Notes under the pieces: model-generated
What the model saw: the letters and a program-made list of their open reading frames with translations, nothing else
Database searches by the model: none
What the model was told of the DNA's origin: nothing
Position numbers and translations under genes: made by a program
In this document: one piece after another, positions 27,761 through 36,702 of the stretch
Numbering within the stretch: position 1 is the first letter of the stretch
How the letters are laid out: every line of letters starts with the position of its first letter
DNA from: Paenibacillus qinlingensis
Lineage (GTDB): Bacteria > Bacillota > Bacilli > Paenibacillales > NBRC-103111
Length of the DNA: 64,000 nt
NCBI RefSeq assembly: GCF_013204845.1
Contig: NZ_JABMKY010000001.1
Location: forward strand, 718,994-782,993
Direction: 5' to 3'

Positions 27761-27825
27761 CCTCGTCCTCCTCCTTTCTAATTTTGTATATCATAAGATT
27801 TCGCTGATCTCAGTCAAAATTCCTG

Positions 27826-28560
27826 CTACTCTACATTCGCATATTTATTTCCAGCTAGATCTTTGCCGCGAGCGAGCCATACTTTGTGATTTGGATTTTT
27901 ATCTTCAAAAATCTTTGTATCTGTTGAGAAATAACGCATGGTATAGCCGCAGCGACGGAATTCACTCTTGTTGGGATCAGCACCGTGAATGATGCGTGAA
28001 TCATGAAGGGAACATTGACCTTTTTGCAACTCAAAGTGAACAGCTGTCGACGTATCTATATTTTTGATTTGCGTACTGAAGAGATTCTTGGCGCCATCTA
28101 CATTCTCATATTCGGAAAATCCATTGGAGTGCGTACCTGGAATGACTTGCATACACCCATTTTCCTTCGTACTGTTATCAATAGCCAACCATACGGTAAT
28201 AATGTTATCGAAGTTGCTGACACGGCCTTTCCAATAAGCAGAATCCTCATGCCAAGGCGTTGCTCTCCCAACAAACGGATCCTTGCAAATAAAATGGGAA
28301 GACCACAGACCAATGTTAGGTCCGATAATTGGCTCAACGAGATCCAACACATCATCGGATAATAAGAAGTTCAATAAGCGATCCTCACGGAAATGCGGCG
28401 TGTCTAACTCATCAGACAGTTTGCTGCCTTTTTGCTTCAACTGATCCTCAAATACTTCCGTTAACTCGGCTAATTTTTCAGCGGAGAATAACTGTTTATC
28501 ATACAGAAAATACCCATTCTTCTTATAAAATGCAACTTCTTCTTGCGTTAATTTACTCAT
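27826..28560 (-). CDS. Phytanoyl-CoA dioxygenase (PhyH) family protein
   Basis: 244 residues. Iron ligands H104-E-D106 (TPWHEDSAYW) and H192 (RIIHGADPNKS); the Arg pair EFRRCGYTMRY is the probable 2-oxoglutarate contact. AGGAGGG precedes the ATG. Of the three PhyH proteins in the window this is the shortest and closest to the minimal catalytic domain. Substrate unknown. The AraC gene downstream on the same strand may be a linked regulator. Confidence 0.9.
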   Translation of the reverse strand: MSKLTQEEVAFYKKNGYFLYDKQLFSAEKLAELTEVFEDQLKQKGSKLSDELDTPHFREDRLLNFLLSDDVLDLVEPIIGPNIGLWSSHFICKDPFVGRATPWHEDSAYWKGRVSNFDNIITVWLAIDNSTKENGCMQVIPGTHSNGFSEYENVDGAKNLFSTQIKNIDTSTAVHFELQKGQCSLHDSRIIHGADPNKSEFRRCGYTMRYFSTDTKIFEDKNPNHKVWLARGKDLAGNKYANVE

Positions 28561-28784
28561 CTTGAACCCTCCTGAAGGTGTGATCTTATCTACACACTAA
28601 CTATATCCTGAAATAGGATCTGGGGGCTTATCGTAAGCTTAGAAGAAGTTAGCGTATCTTCAGGTTCTTAACAATTTCACACTCAGCACCAGAATGCAAG
28701 CAACAGCACTGCGAAGCGAACGATTTCTTAAGAGATGTTTACTGCCTCGACTAGCCAACTTTTGAACGAAAGAACCAGTTTCAA

Positions 28785-28985
28785 AACCCTTTGGTTTCGT
28801 TTTCCAACGCATACAACCATTTGGTTTCATTTTCGTCATATACAACCATTTGGTTCCATGTCAATTCCTTTTTTCTGTAAAAAGGTATGCGGAAGTCTAA
28901 TCGATTTTCATGAAGTTCCACTCTTGTACATATCAACCATTCACCTAATGACATATGCATAGAATTAGATAAACCTAATTTGGTT
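28785..28985. repeat. Iterated AACC-N-GGTT boxes upstream of the CotS-like gene
   Basis: AACC-N4-GGTT occurs at 28785-28796, 28815-28826 and 28844-28855 (30 and 29 bp apart, within ~30-bp tandem units ending in a TTTCxTTTTC-like tract). A fourth box with six spacer bases lies at 28972-28985, six bases before the ribosome binding site. The rest of the 455-base gap 28561-29015 shows a CATAGAAT stretch (28958-28965), like a sporulation sigma factor -10 but without a clear -35. Confidence 0.7.
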
Positions 28986-29015
28986 TATGTGAGGTGATCA
29001 TTCGTATTCACAGCA

Positions 29016-31241
29016 GTGCAAAGTTGTACAGAAATGGCGCACAACAGTAAGTATGCAGCAGTTGTCAATGTATTAGAACGTACAATTCACTTTAAAATAC
29101 GTGATGGAGTGATGGTGGTGGAAAATTATCAAATCGTTCCCTGGATCAATGACGTCTTGGAGCCAGGTATCGTAGCTAACATGTATGTTCCTCCTGGGTT
29201 AGAAATGTTGGCACGAGAAGTTATGGTACATTATGACTTTCAAGTCAATGATATGCTCTTAATTACCTCAAAGCCAGATAAAGGCGGAGCTATTTGGAAA
29301 ATCAGCACAAGTAAGGGCAATCTCAGCATTAAATGTTTGCACAGGCGGCCTAGAAGAAGTCTTTTCAGCGTTGGAGCTCAAGCGTATATGTCCGGTTTAG
29401 GTCACCGAGTTCCGTCTTTCATCCCTACAAAGGAAGGACATTACTACGTTGAAGCAGGCGGCAAGCTCTGGATCGTTACAGACTGGATCGAACCGCTGGT
29501 GCCGGTATCCAAAGTCGACCTAGAAGGCGCTTCACAGTTGTGCTTCGGCTTAGGGGAGTTCCACAAAAACTCCAAAGGCTATGTACCACCTAGTGGTTCG
29601 GAGAAATCCTCGCGAATCTACGGCTGGGGCAAATACTATGAAAAAATAATTGCCAAAATAGGCTGGTTTCAGGATATTGCCCTCGCCTACTCTGAAACTG
29701 CAGCAAGCGCAAGTTTACTTGCCGTCATTGAGGAATTCAAGCGGCAGGCAAACGATATGTATCTCCGTTTCCAAAATTCCCCATACAATGCCATGTTAGC
29801 CAAGGGTGAACCTCACTGGGGACTTGCCCATCAAGATTTCGGATGGTCAAACGGCCAAATGGGTCCTGGTGGCATCTGGGTTATCGACTTAGACGGCGTT
29901 TCCTACGATCTGCCTATTCGAGATCTACGGAAGTTAATTACTAGTACCATGGACGATATGGGCGTGTGGGATCTAACATGGATTCGCGGCATGATCGAAG
30001 CCTATCATCGAGCTAACCCGCTTGACCAAGAAACGTTCGAAATTTTGTGGATCGATATGGCTTTTCCTAATGAATTCTATAAGCATGTCAAAGAAATCGT
30101 GTTTAATCCGCAATTATTCCTTGATACCGAACTTGCGTCGATCCTTCAAAGAGTAATGACTACAGAAGCAAGCAAATGGCAAGCATTAACCGAGCTCGAA
30201 AAAGATAAGGCAAATTACCCTGTCGGCGACTACTCGTCGGACTACGTCAAACCGTCTATCCAACGTCCGTCTGTTATACTGCCAGGAGATATATTAACAC
30301 CTATTTACTCCGAAATGCCCGTTACGCCAATCACACCAACTTCGCCTTCTGTTGAAGAGATCTTGCCAATACCACTTGTGCAAGAGCCAGTTTATGCTGA
30401 GTTACCTGTAATAGAGGAGCCAGTTTATGCTGAGTTACCTGTAGTAGAGGAGCCAGTTCATGCTGAGTTACCTGTAGTTGAGGAGCCAGTTCATGCTGAG
30501 TTACCTGTAGTTGAGGAGCCCGTTCATGCTGAGTTGCCTGTAGTTGAGGAGCCCGTTCATGCTGAGTTACCTGTAGTTGAGGAGCCCGTTCATGCTGAGT
30601 TACCTGTAGTAGAGGAACCTGTCTATGCCAAGAAACCGGTGGTTGAGGAACCTGTCTATGCCAAGAAACCGGTGGTTGAGGAACCTGTCTATGCCAAGAA
30701 ACCGGTGGTTGAGGAACCTGTCTATGCCAAGAAACCGGTGGTTGAGGAAGCCATCCTTGTACCTTATACGCCAACGCCAACACCAGAGTCCGTTTCGGTT
30801 CCGGTTACACTAGAGCCTCTGCATGCGGAAGAACCTGCTGCTATAACCGTACCATCAATGCCAGCACTCGTTCAAATCCCAGCTCGAGGGCAAAAGCGAT
30901 TTAAACTTCGCGTTCCAAGAAAGCGGCGCGCTTTGAGAAAGACTAGAATCATCAAGAAAACCCGTTATCTGAAACGCAGAAAATTAAGAAGACTCACCAA
31001 ATGGAAGCGCGTCACAGCTGTTAAGATCATCTGGGGTTATAGAAAATGGCATGCCAAGAAAAAAGTGAAGCCTGTATTCCGTTCTCGGAAAAAATCAATG
31101 AAACGTAAACTAGGACTTAAGAAACCAGTTACACGTGTATTGAAGCCAACGAAGAATAAAATACAACAATCCCATCCGATTAAGAAAGTACCACCACCGT
31201 GGAAAAAAAGGCAGATTCCACCTCGAAAAAGGACTGCCTGA
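29016..31241 (+). CDS. CotS-like spore coat protein (kinase fold) with 11-residue repeats and basic tail
   Basis: 741 residues; GTG start at 29016 (ATG at 29034 is an alternative), since a stop at 28995 limits extension. Residues about 20-400 resemble the CotS/CotI/YutH family of choline-kinase-like coat proteins, with a catalytic-loop-like HQDFGWSN (272-279) and VIDLDG (289-294) for metal binding. Then come eleven 11-residue repeats (457-578): EPVYAELPV(I/V)E twice, EPVHAELPVVE five times, EPVYAKKPVVE four times. The last ~118 residues (624-741) are extremely Lys/Arg-rich. CotS of B. subtilis has about 350 residues and lacks this extension. The next gene is CotSA-like, matching the cotS-cotSA neighbourhood of B. 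subtilis. Confidence 0.85.
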   Translation: MQSCTEMAHNSKYAAVVNVLERTIHFKIRDGVMVVENYQIVPWINDVLEPGIVANMYVPPGLEMLAREVMVHYDFQVNDMLLITSKPDKGGAIWKISTSKGNLSIKCLHRRPRRSLFSVGAQAYMSGLGHRVPSFIPTKEGHYYVEAGGKLWIVTDWIEPLVPVSKVDLEGASQLCFGLGEFHKNSKGYVPPSGSEKSSRIYGWGKYYEKIIAKIGWFQDIALAYSETAASASLLAVIEEFKRQANDMYLRFQNSPYNAMLAKGEPHWGLAHQDFGWSNGQMGPGGIWVIDLDGVSYDLPIRDLRKLITSTMDDMGVWDLTWIRGMIEAYHRANPLDQETFEILWIDMAFPNEFYKHVKEIVFNPQLFLDTELASILQRVMTTEASKWQALTELEKDKANYPVGDYSSDYVKPSIQRPSVILPGDILTPIYSEMPVTPITPTSPSVEEILPIPLVQEPVYAELPVIEEPVYAELPVVEEPVHAELPVVEEPVHAELPVVEEPVHAELPVVEEPVHAELPVVEEPVHAELPVVEEPVYAKKPVVEEPVYAKKPVVEEPVYAKKPVVEEPVYAKKPVVEEAILVPYTPTPTPESVSVPVTLEPLHAEEPAAITVPSMPALVQIPARGQKRFKLRVPRKRRALRKTRIIKKTRYLKRRKLRRLTKWKRVTAVKIIWGYRKWHAKKKVKPVFRSRKKSMKRKLGLKKPVTRVLKPTKNKIQQSHPIKKVPPPWKKRQIPPRKRTA
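30384..30749 (+). repeat. 33-bp coding tandem repeats in the CotS-like gene
   Basis: Eleven 33-bp units encode the 11-residue repeats. The last four units are identical or nearly so, and the five VHAELP units differ at only a few bases, pointing to recent expansion. Confidence 0.92.
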
Positions 31242-31260
31242 GAAAGGAAGCTGTTAACTC

Positions 31261-32403
31261 GTGAACATTCTGATGATTTGTACGGAAAAGCTGCCTGTCC
31301 CCAACATTCGAGGGGGAGCTATTCAAACCTATATTGACGGTGTGGCTTCGCTACTAAGTAAACATCACAGAATTACCATTTTAGGAAGATCGGACCCTGC
31401 TTTACCAAACGATGAAATTACGAATGGTATCCACTATGTTCGTGTGGAATCACATGGTCTACTTGAAGCATACGCTGCAGGGGTTATCCAATTTCTACAA
31501 CATACACCGGAACATTTTGATATTATTCAAATTTTCAACCGCCCTTTACTAGTGCTTCCTGTTAGGGAAGTTGCACCTACATCACGGATTATTCTAAGTA
31601 TGCATAACGACATGTTCAATCCCTATAAGATCGATTCTATAGAGGGGAATAAAGTTATCGACCAAACTGAGCGTATTATCACCATTAGTCAGTATATCGG
31701 AACGGCTATCTGTGATTACTATCCTCATGCTGCGGATAAAATTAAATCCATTTACTCCGGTGTCGATTTAAATCGCTTTGCTCCTTGGATGGAGTCAGAG
31801 AGTGCAAGACGTGATCGAGAGAGCCTTAGAGCAGAACACAACCTCTCCAATAAGAAAGTCATTTTGTTTGTCGGGAGGCTAACTCGCAATAAAGGTCCCC
31901 ATGTGTTGGTGCGTGCCATGTCTCAAATCAACCATTCTGATGCTGTACTCGTTGTTGTCGGTGGTGCCTGGTTCAGCGATAACTCCGTTAGTGACTATAT
32001 CGCTTACGTCAGAGCACTTGCTGTGCGCTCACCTCTGCCCGTCATAACAACCGGCTATGTTCAAGCGCAAGATGTTCACCGCTGGTTCTGTGCAGGAGAT
32101 GTCTTTGTTTGTACATCTATCTGGCAGGAGCCGTTGGCACGTGTGCATTATGAAGCCATGGCCGCTGGGTTACCCTTCCTTACAACAGCTAGAGGTGGCA
32201 ATCCAGAGATTGTTAAGAATAATAACGGATTACTCATTAATAACCCGGAAGACCCGAGCGAATATGCACAAAAACTAAATTCGTTGTTATCTGATATGAA
32301 TCATGCAAGACATATGGGACTTAACGGACGAAGATTGGCAGAACAAAACTTCCCGTGGGAACGCGTTGCTCAGGAAATTCTTGCCGTTTGGGAACATAGA
32401 TAA
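31261..32403 (+). CDS. cotSA: CotSA-like family 4 glycosyltransferase
   Basis: 380 residues; GTG start 19 bases after the CotS-like stop, with AAAGGAAG upstream. Two Rossmann domains of the GT-B fold: N-terminal MNILMICTEKLPVPNIRGGAIQ, C-terminal GRLTRNKGPHVLVRAM and the donor-binding E-x7-E stretch (QEPLARVHYEAMAAGLPFLTT). CotSA in B. subtilis is a spore coat protein of this fold. Position behind the CotS-like gene and before sugar-nucleotide genes suggests a role in coat or outer-spore polysaccharide. Confidence 0.85.
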   Translation: MNILMICTEKLPVPNIRGGAIQTYIDGVASLLSKHHRITILGRSDPALPNDEITNGIHYVRVESHGLLEAYAAGVIQFLQHTPEHFDIIQIFNRPLLVLPVREVAPTSRIILSMHNDMFNPYKIDSIEGNKVIDQTERIITISQYIGTAICDYYPHAADKIKSIYSGVDLNRFAPWMESESARRDRESLRAEHNLSNKKVILFVGRLTRNKGPHVLVRAMSQINHSDAVLVVVGGAWFSDNSVSDYIAYVRALAVRSPLPVITTGYVQAQDVHRWFCAGDVFVCTSIWQEPLARVHYEAMAAGLPFLTTARGGNPEIVKNNNGLLINNPEDPSEYAQKLNSLLSDMNHARHMGLNGRRLAEQNFPWERVAQEILAVWEHR

Positions 32404-32435
32404 GAATAACCATGCAGATTTCTAGTTAACTTACT

Positions 32436-32480
32436 GGCTGTCCCACAAGTAGATACTTCTACTTAGGGACAGCCCATTTT
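32436..32480 (+). terminator. Terminator of the cotS-cotSA-like operon
   Basis: Perfect arms GGCTGTCCC (32436-32444) and GGGACAGCC (32466-32474), with an inner AGTAGA/TCTACT stem, followed by CATTTTAATT. Confidence 0.88.
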
Positions 32481-32533
32481 AATTGCCAGGAGACTCACAA
32501 CAAGACTTCTTAACTAGTGATCCTGTTTTTGCA

Positions 32534-32581
32534 GGAAAAACCCCTTCTGCGAGTATGGATCCTCTGCGAAACTAGCAGAAG
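32534..32581 (-). terminator. Possible terminator of the poly-acidic gene
   Basis: On the minus strand CTTCTGC and GCAGAAG (32575-32581 and 32544-32550) pair around a 24-base loop, followed by GGGGTTTTT. It is about 110 bases beyond the stop at 32690. Confidence 0.45.
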
Positions 32582-32689
32582 CCATAACAAGAGTAAGAGG
32601 TTTCCCATTGAAATGATTCAAGCAAATAATAAACATTCTACTTACTTGATCAAATCTCTTTGTTCTAATTTACATGAAACTTATGCATC

Positions 32690-33163
32690 TTATGCTTCTT
32701 CGTCTTCGTCGTCTTCGTCGTCATCGTCGTCATCATCGTCATCGTCATCGTCATCGTCTTCTTCGTCTTCATCGTCTGACTCTTCTTCGCTTACAGCAGA
32801 CACAGTAGCTTCTTCGTCTTCTTCATCTTCGTCGTCATCATCATCATCGTTGTCTGATTCTTCGTCTGACTCTTCATCTTCATCATCATCGTCGTCTGAT
32901 TCTTCGTTTGATTCTTCATCTTCTTCATCGTCTTCGTCATCTTCTGAACCAAACGCCATCTTAGTACCATCAGCCAATTCCAACTCAACCTCATCGACTT
33001 CTGACCAGTTAATGCCAGTTCTTAAATCACTGATTTCAGACAAATCAACCTTGTCTTTGTCACCGTTCTCAAATTCCAATGAGAGCTCTGTCACTTCAGG
33101 ATGCGCTTTTAAATAACTGAGTAATTGTTCCAAACTTTCCAAATAAATCATTCCCCTCGCCAT
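32690..33163 (-). CDS. Poly-acidic protein with small N-terminal domain
   Basis: 157 residues (153 if the ATG at 33151, next to GAGGGG, is used). Residues about 5-75 look like a folded domain (YLESLEQLLSYLKAHPEVTELSLEFENG...EVDEVELELADGTKMAFG). The remaining ~80 residues are almost all Asp/Glu with Ser. The opposite strand gives a poly-Ser frame over the same bases, but only the minus frame has a normal-looking domain. It lies inside the coat cluster on the opposite strand, near a CotS-like protein with a basic tail. Function unknown. Confidence 0.7.
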   Translation of the reverse strand: MARGMIYLESLEQLLSYLKAHPEVTELSLEFENGDKDKVDLSEISDLRTGINWSEVDEVELELADGTKMAFGSEDDEDDEEDEESNEESDDDDDEDEESDEESDNDDDDDDEDEEDEEATVSAVSEEESDDEDEEDDDDDDDDDDDDDDEDDEDEEA

Positions 33164-33317
33164 AAATTAGAAACTTTAGTGTCTCCATGTATACTATGAT
33201 TTTTCCTACTTCATGCTTAGGCTCTTGATAGAGTAGATTGGCGGATTATGTTTGTCCGCTAGAAGATTTTCCATAAACCGTATACATATCAGCTTATTTT
33301 CCCTGTGAATAGCCCTA

Positions 33318-33345
33318 ACATTTCATAATTCTTCATCATAAATTA
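33318..33345 (+). promoter_or_regulatory. SigK-type promoter candidate
   Basis: AC (33318-33319), 17 bases, then CATAAATTA (33337-33345), an exact match to the B. subtilis sigma-K pattern AC-N16-17-CATANNNTA. It lies 36 bases before the ATG of the nucleotidyltransferase gene, with AAGGAGGT between. It fits mother-cell expression of a coat polysaccharide operon. Confidence 0.55.
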
Positions 33346-33380
33346 ATAATGTCTTCATATAGACAAGGAGGTAAAAGCTT

Positions 33381-34364
33381 ATGAAAGGATTAATTCTCTG
33401 TGCAGGCAAAGGTACTAGACTCCAACCTTTTACCAATATAAAACCTAAAGGTCTGCTTCCAGTGGCGAATAAACCCTTAATTCATTACGGTATTGAAAAG
33501 CTAGTGGAATTAGGCATCGACGAGATCGGAATTGTCATTCGGCCCAACCTTCATACCATGTTTTTGGAAGAAGTAGGTGCTGGCGAAAGGTGGAATGTAA
33601 ACATCACATATATTTTTCAAATTAATCCTTTGGGTATCTCAGATGCTGTGAAACACACCGAAACTTTCATGGACAATCAACCCTTCCTCCTTCTTCTTGG
33701 GGATAATTTGATTACCCAAGATCTTCATGGCTTATGTCACGCAATCACACATGAGAACCATGATGCAGCCATTCTTCTAAGAAAAGTGACGAATCCAAAG
33801 CAATTTGGAATTGCCGAAGTTAATAAAGATCGCATTATTGGTCTGGAAGAAAAGCCTTCAGAGCCCAAGTCAGATCTTGCGGTTCTGGGGAGTTATGCGT
33901 TTAAACCAAGTATATTTAAAGCTGTGCATGCGATTAGCCCCTCCGCCAGAGGCGAATACGAAATTACAGATGCCATTCAATGGCTGATTCATCACCAATA
34001 TTCGGTTACCTATCAAACGACAGATAAAAATTTCTCCGATGTTGGAACTATGGAAGGCTGGCTGGAAGCGAATAGGTGGATGCTGAAACAGTTAGAGGAG
34101 GAAGGTTCGTTAACGACTCCAACAGATTATCTTGGAACTACGATCATCCCACCTGTATGCATCCACCCTAGCGCTGAATTGATTAATTGTGTCATTGGAC
34201 CTTATGTGACAATTGGACCCAATGTTAGACTTGAAAGTTGTACATTAGAGAACAGCATTTTGCTAGAGTACGCCATTCTTAATCCTAACCACTATCCAAT
34301 GACGAACTCGATTATCAGTCCACAGTCGGTGTTCGTGCAAGAAGACGGAGGGTCAGGAAAATGA
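33381..34364 (+). CDS. Glucose-1-phosphate thymidylyltransferase-like nucleotidyltransferase
   Basis: 327 residues. The N-terminal nucleotidyltransferase domain begins GLILCAGKGTRLQPFTNIKPKGLLPVANKP, the nucleotide-binding signature of RmlA/GlmU-type enzymes, and has GEYEITDAIQWLI typical of long RmlA forms. The C-terminal ~80 residues resemble left-handed beta-helix turns (TIIPPVCIHPSAELINCVIGPYVTIG). It should activate a hexose-1-phosphate with dTTP or UTP. AAGGAGGT precedes the ATG. It overlaps the next gene by 4 bases (ATGA), so the three sugar-nucleotide genes form one operon. Confidence 0.9.
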   Translation: MKGLILCAGKGTRLQPFTNIKPKGLLPVANKPLIHYGIEKLVELGIDEIGIVIRPNLHTMFLEEVGAGERWNVNITYIFQINPLGISDAVKHTETFMDNQPFLLLLGDNLITQDLHGLCHAITHENHDAAILLRKVTNPKQFGIAEVNKDRIIGLEEKPSEPKSDLAVLGSYAFKPSIFKAVHAISPSARGEYEITDAIQWLIHHQYSVTYQTTDKNFSDVGTMEGWLEANRWMLKQLEEEGSLTTPTDYLGTTIIPPVCIHPSAELINCVIGPYVTIGPNVRLESCTLENSILLEYAILNPNHYPMTNSIISPQSVFVQEDGGSGK

Positions 34365-35653
34365 ACATTTTAATTATGGGTATGGGGTATGTAGGCGTCA
34401 CAACTGGATTGGTATTCGCAGAACTCGGCTGGCAAGTTACGGGGTTAGATACGGATACAATAAAAATTCATGCATTGTCAGAGGGTAAATTATCCTTCTA
34501 TGAACCAGGACTGGACCTGTTATTAGAAAAACATATTGCATCTGGTAAAATCAATTTTATTTCCTCTCCAGAGAAGGGAATTCGTGAGAATAACATCATT
34601 TTCATATGTGTTGGTACCCCTTCTGATAAAGATGGAAGCGCTGATCTTCAAGCTGTTCGTGGGGCAGCCCAAAGTATTGGCACTTACATGGATGACTATA
34701 AAATTATTACTGTGAAAAGCACAGTTCCTATAGACACAAATCGTAAATTAGTCGAGTGGGTCAAAGAATCTCAAATTCACCCCCACCCCTTCGATGTTGT
34801 ATCTAACCCCGAATTCCTTCGGGAAGGCAGTGCCTTGTTTGATTCACTGAATCCAGACCGTATTATTATTGGAAGCGATAGTGAGCAAGCTGCAACCGTC
34901 ATACAATCCTTATATGACAGCATAAAAGCCCCTACTTTTGTGACCAAACCTCGAACAGCGGAATTGATCAAATATGCATCGAATGCTTTCTTGGCAACTA
35001 AAATTTCCTATGTCAATGAATTAGCCAGACTCTGCGAATCGTTAGAGGTCAATGTCACTGATGTCACCAAAGGAATGGGCTTGGACCAGCGGATAGGCCC
35101 TCATTTTCTAAAAGCCGGGATCGGTTATGGCGGATCATGCTTCCCCAAAGACAGCATGGCACTCTTATATACGGCGAAAGAGCAACATGTGGAGTTGAGT
35201 ATCCTTGAACAAGTTGTTGCTGTCAACAACTCGCAGTCTTCACACTTTTTGAACATATGGGAAGAAAAGCTAGGTGGATTCAGAGGTAAAACCATTGCGA
35301 TTCTTGGCATTTCATTTAAACCGAATACGGATGATTTGAGGGAAGCGCCTGCACTAGCCATCATTCAACAATTACAGCTTAAACAAGTAAACCTCAGAAT
35401 ACACGATCCCATTGCCAAGTTGCCTGAAGCTCTTCGCTCTACTATGGTTCAACAATTCGAGACGCTTGAAATCACATTGCAGCAGTGCGACGCAGTCATC
35501 CTTTGTTCGGAATGGAAAGATTATCGAGAAGCAGATTGGCAGCAGTTAAAAGCGCTTATGAAAGATTATTATATTTTTGATGGAAGAAACACACTGATCG
35601 GCAAAGAAATGACCAAGCTAGGCTATGCTTACTATGGCATTGGAAATAGATAA
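34361..35653 (+). CDS. ytcA: UDP-glucose 6-dehydrogenase (YtcA/TuaD-like)
   Basis: 430 residues, full length for the family. NAD-binding GMGYVGVTTG at the N terminus, substrate-binding NPEFLREGSAL, and catalytic Cys260 in GIGYGGSCFPKDS. It oxidises UDP-glucose to UDP-glucuronate with two NAD+. It overlaps the nucleotidyltransferase by ATGA, and the epimerase follows 27 bases on. In B. subtilis the equivalent ytcA and ytcB genes lie in the cotS region; the symbol is given by that context. Confidence 0.88.
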   Translation: MNILIMGMGYVGVTTGLVFAELGWQVTGLDTDTIKIHALSEGKLSFYEPGLDLLLEKHIASGKINFISSPEKGIRENNIIFICVGTPSDKDGSADLQAVRGAAQSIGTYMDDYKIITVKSTVPIDTNRKLVEWVKESQIHPHPFDVVSNPEFLREGSALFDSLNPDRIIIGSDSEQAATVIQSLYDSIKAPTFVTKPRTAELIKYASNAFLATKISYVNELARLCESLEVNVTDVTKGMGLDQRIGPHFLKAGIGYGGSCFPKDSMALLYTAKEQHVELSILEQVVAVNNSQSSHFLNIWEEKLGGFRGKTIAILGISFKPNTDDLREAPALAIIQQLQLKQVNLRIHDPIAKLPEALRSTMVQQFETLEITLQQCDAVILCSEWKDYREADWQQLKALMKDYYIFDGRNTLIGKEMTKLGYAYYGIGNR

Positions 35654-35680
35654 TCGCTCTAAGATGGGAGGTTAAAAGAA

Positions 35681-36634
35681 ATGAAAATACTCGTCACAGG
35701 AGCAGCTGGTTTTATCGGATCTCATCTTTGTGAGAAACTTCTCCAAGATCCACGCAACGAAGTCATTGGTTTGGATGCTCTGGTTCAGAAATCTCCAACC
35801 CCTATTGAAGTTAGAGAATATAATCTACGTTATTTGCTTTCTCATGATCGATTCACTTTCACGAACCAGAATCTGATGCAAGTTGCGTGGGAGGAGATTC
35901 TTCCTGGTATAGATATTGTCTACCACTTGGCCGGGATGCCTGGCGTGCGTTCGAGCTGGGGGGAGGATTTCAAAACCTACGTCACCAATAACATCGAAGC
36001 TACCCAACGGCTGCTAGAAGGCTGTCGTACTTATCCAGTGAGTAAAATCGTGTACGCATCGACATCCTCCGTATATGGCGAAAAAACGAATCAAGTGAAT
36101 GAGGACGCTACGACAGTGCCACTCTCGCCATACGGGGTCACTAAACTGACTGGAGAGCAGCTCTGTAAGGTTTATGCTACGAAAGATGAACTACCTATCG
36201 TTATTTTGCGATTCTTCACGGTGTACGGTCCTAGACAGCGTCCTGACATGGCATTTCATCGCTTCATCCAACATATTCGTCACAATAAGCCTATCCCTAT
36301 TAACGGTGATGGACTCCAAACGCGCGACTTCACATTCGTTGGCGACTGTGTAGAAGCCATTGCAGCAACAGCCCATGCAGCGAATATCATTGGCGAAACC
36401 ATCAATATCGGAGGCAAAGAACGTGCCTCTGTACTTGATTGCATCGCCATTCTTGAGGATCTTTTTGAGCGAAAAATAGACAGGCAATTTCTTGGCAAGG
36501 CTTCCGGAGAGCCTCGTCATACCTGGGCAGATATTAGCAAGGCGCAATCACTGCTCGGCTATCAACCGACAACCGATTTACGGACTGGACTACAAGCCGA
36601 AATCATGGATTTATCTCAAACTCCTTATTTATAA
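35681..36634 (+). CDS. ytcB: NAD-dependent sugar epimerase (YtcB-like, UDP-glucuronate 4-epimerase type)
   Basis: 317 residues of the extended SDR family. NAD-binding TGAAGFIGSH, STSSVYG, catalytic Y151xxxK155 (SPYGVTKLTGEQ), and TVYGPRQRPDM, typical of UDP-glucuronate epimerases. It would convert UDP-glucuronate made by the preceding enzyme to UDP-galacturonate. GGGAGG precedes the ATG. Last gene of the operon, followed by a strong terminator. Confidence 0.87.
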   Translation: MKILVTGAAGFIGSHLCEKLLQDPRNEVIGLDALVQKSPTPIEVREYNLRYLLSHDRFTFTNQNLMQVAWEEILPGIDIVYHLAGMPGVRSSWGEDFKTYVTNNIEATQRLLEGCRTYPVSKIVYASTSSVYGEKTNQVNEDATTVPLSPYGVTKLTGEQLCKVYATKDELPIVILRFFTVYGPRQRPDMAFHRFIQHIRHNKPIPINGDGLQTRDFTFVGDCVEAIAATAHAANIIGETINIGGKERASVLDCIAILEDLFERKIDRQFLGKASGEPRHTWADISKAQSLLGYQPTTDLRTGLQAEIMDLSQTPYL

Positions 36635-36654
36635 GATGTTACACCATGACAACT

Positions 36655-36702
36655 AACTGGATTTTCTACACTTGCCCATTTGTAGAAGCATCCAGTTTTT
36701 TT
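36655..36702 (+). terminator. Terminator of the sugar-nucleotide operon
   Basis: AACTGGAT...TTCTACA pairs with TGTAGAA...ATCCAGTT and is followed by TTTTTTT. The remainder of 36703-37135 has no convincing gene. Confidence 0.85.

Noticed and set aside
30331..30783. Minus-strand frame with its own repeats over the CotS-like gene
   Set aside because: Any tandem repeat with a length divisible by three stays open in several frames; the plus frame has the kinase-fold domain and operon context.
32517..33116. Plus-strand poly-serine open frame
   Set aside because: It is the complement of the acidic repeats of the minus-strand gene; only the minus frame has a normal-looking domain outside the repeats.
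36655..36702. AACTGGATTTTCTACA resembles a unit of the dispersed element
   Set aside because: It is a single unit explained by the terminator stem and has no partners at 51 or 62 bp.
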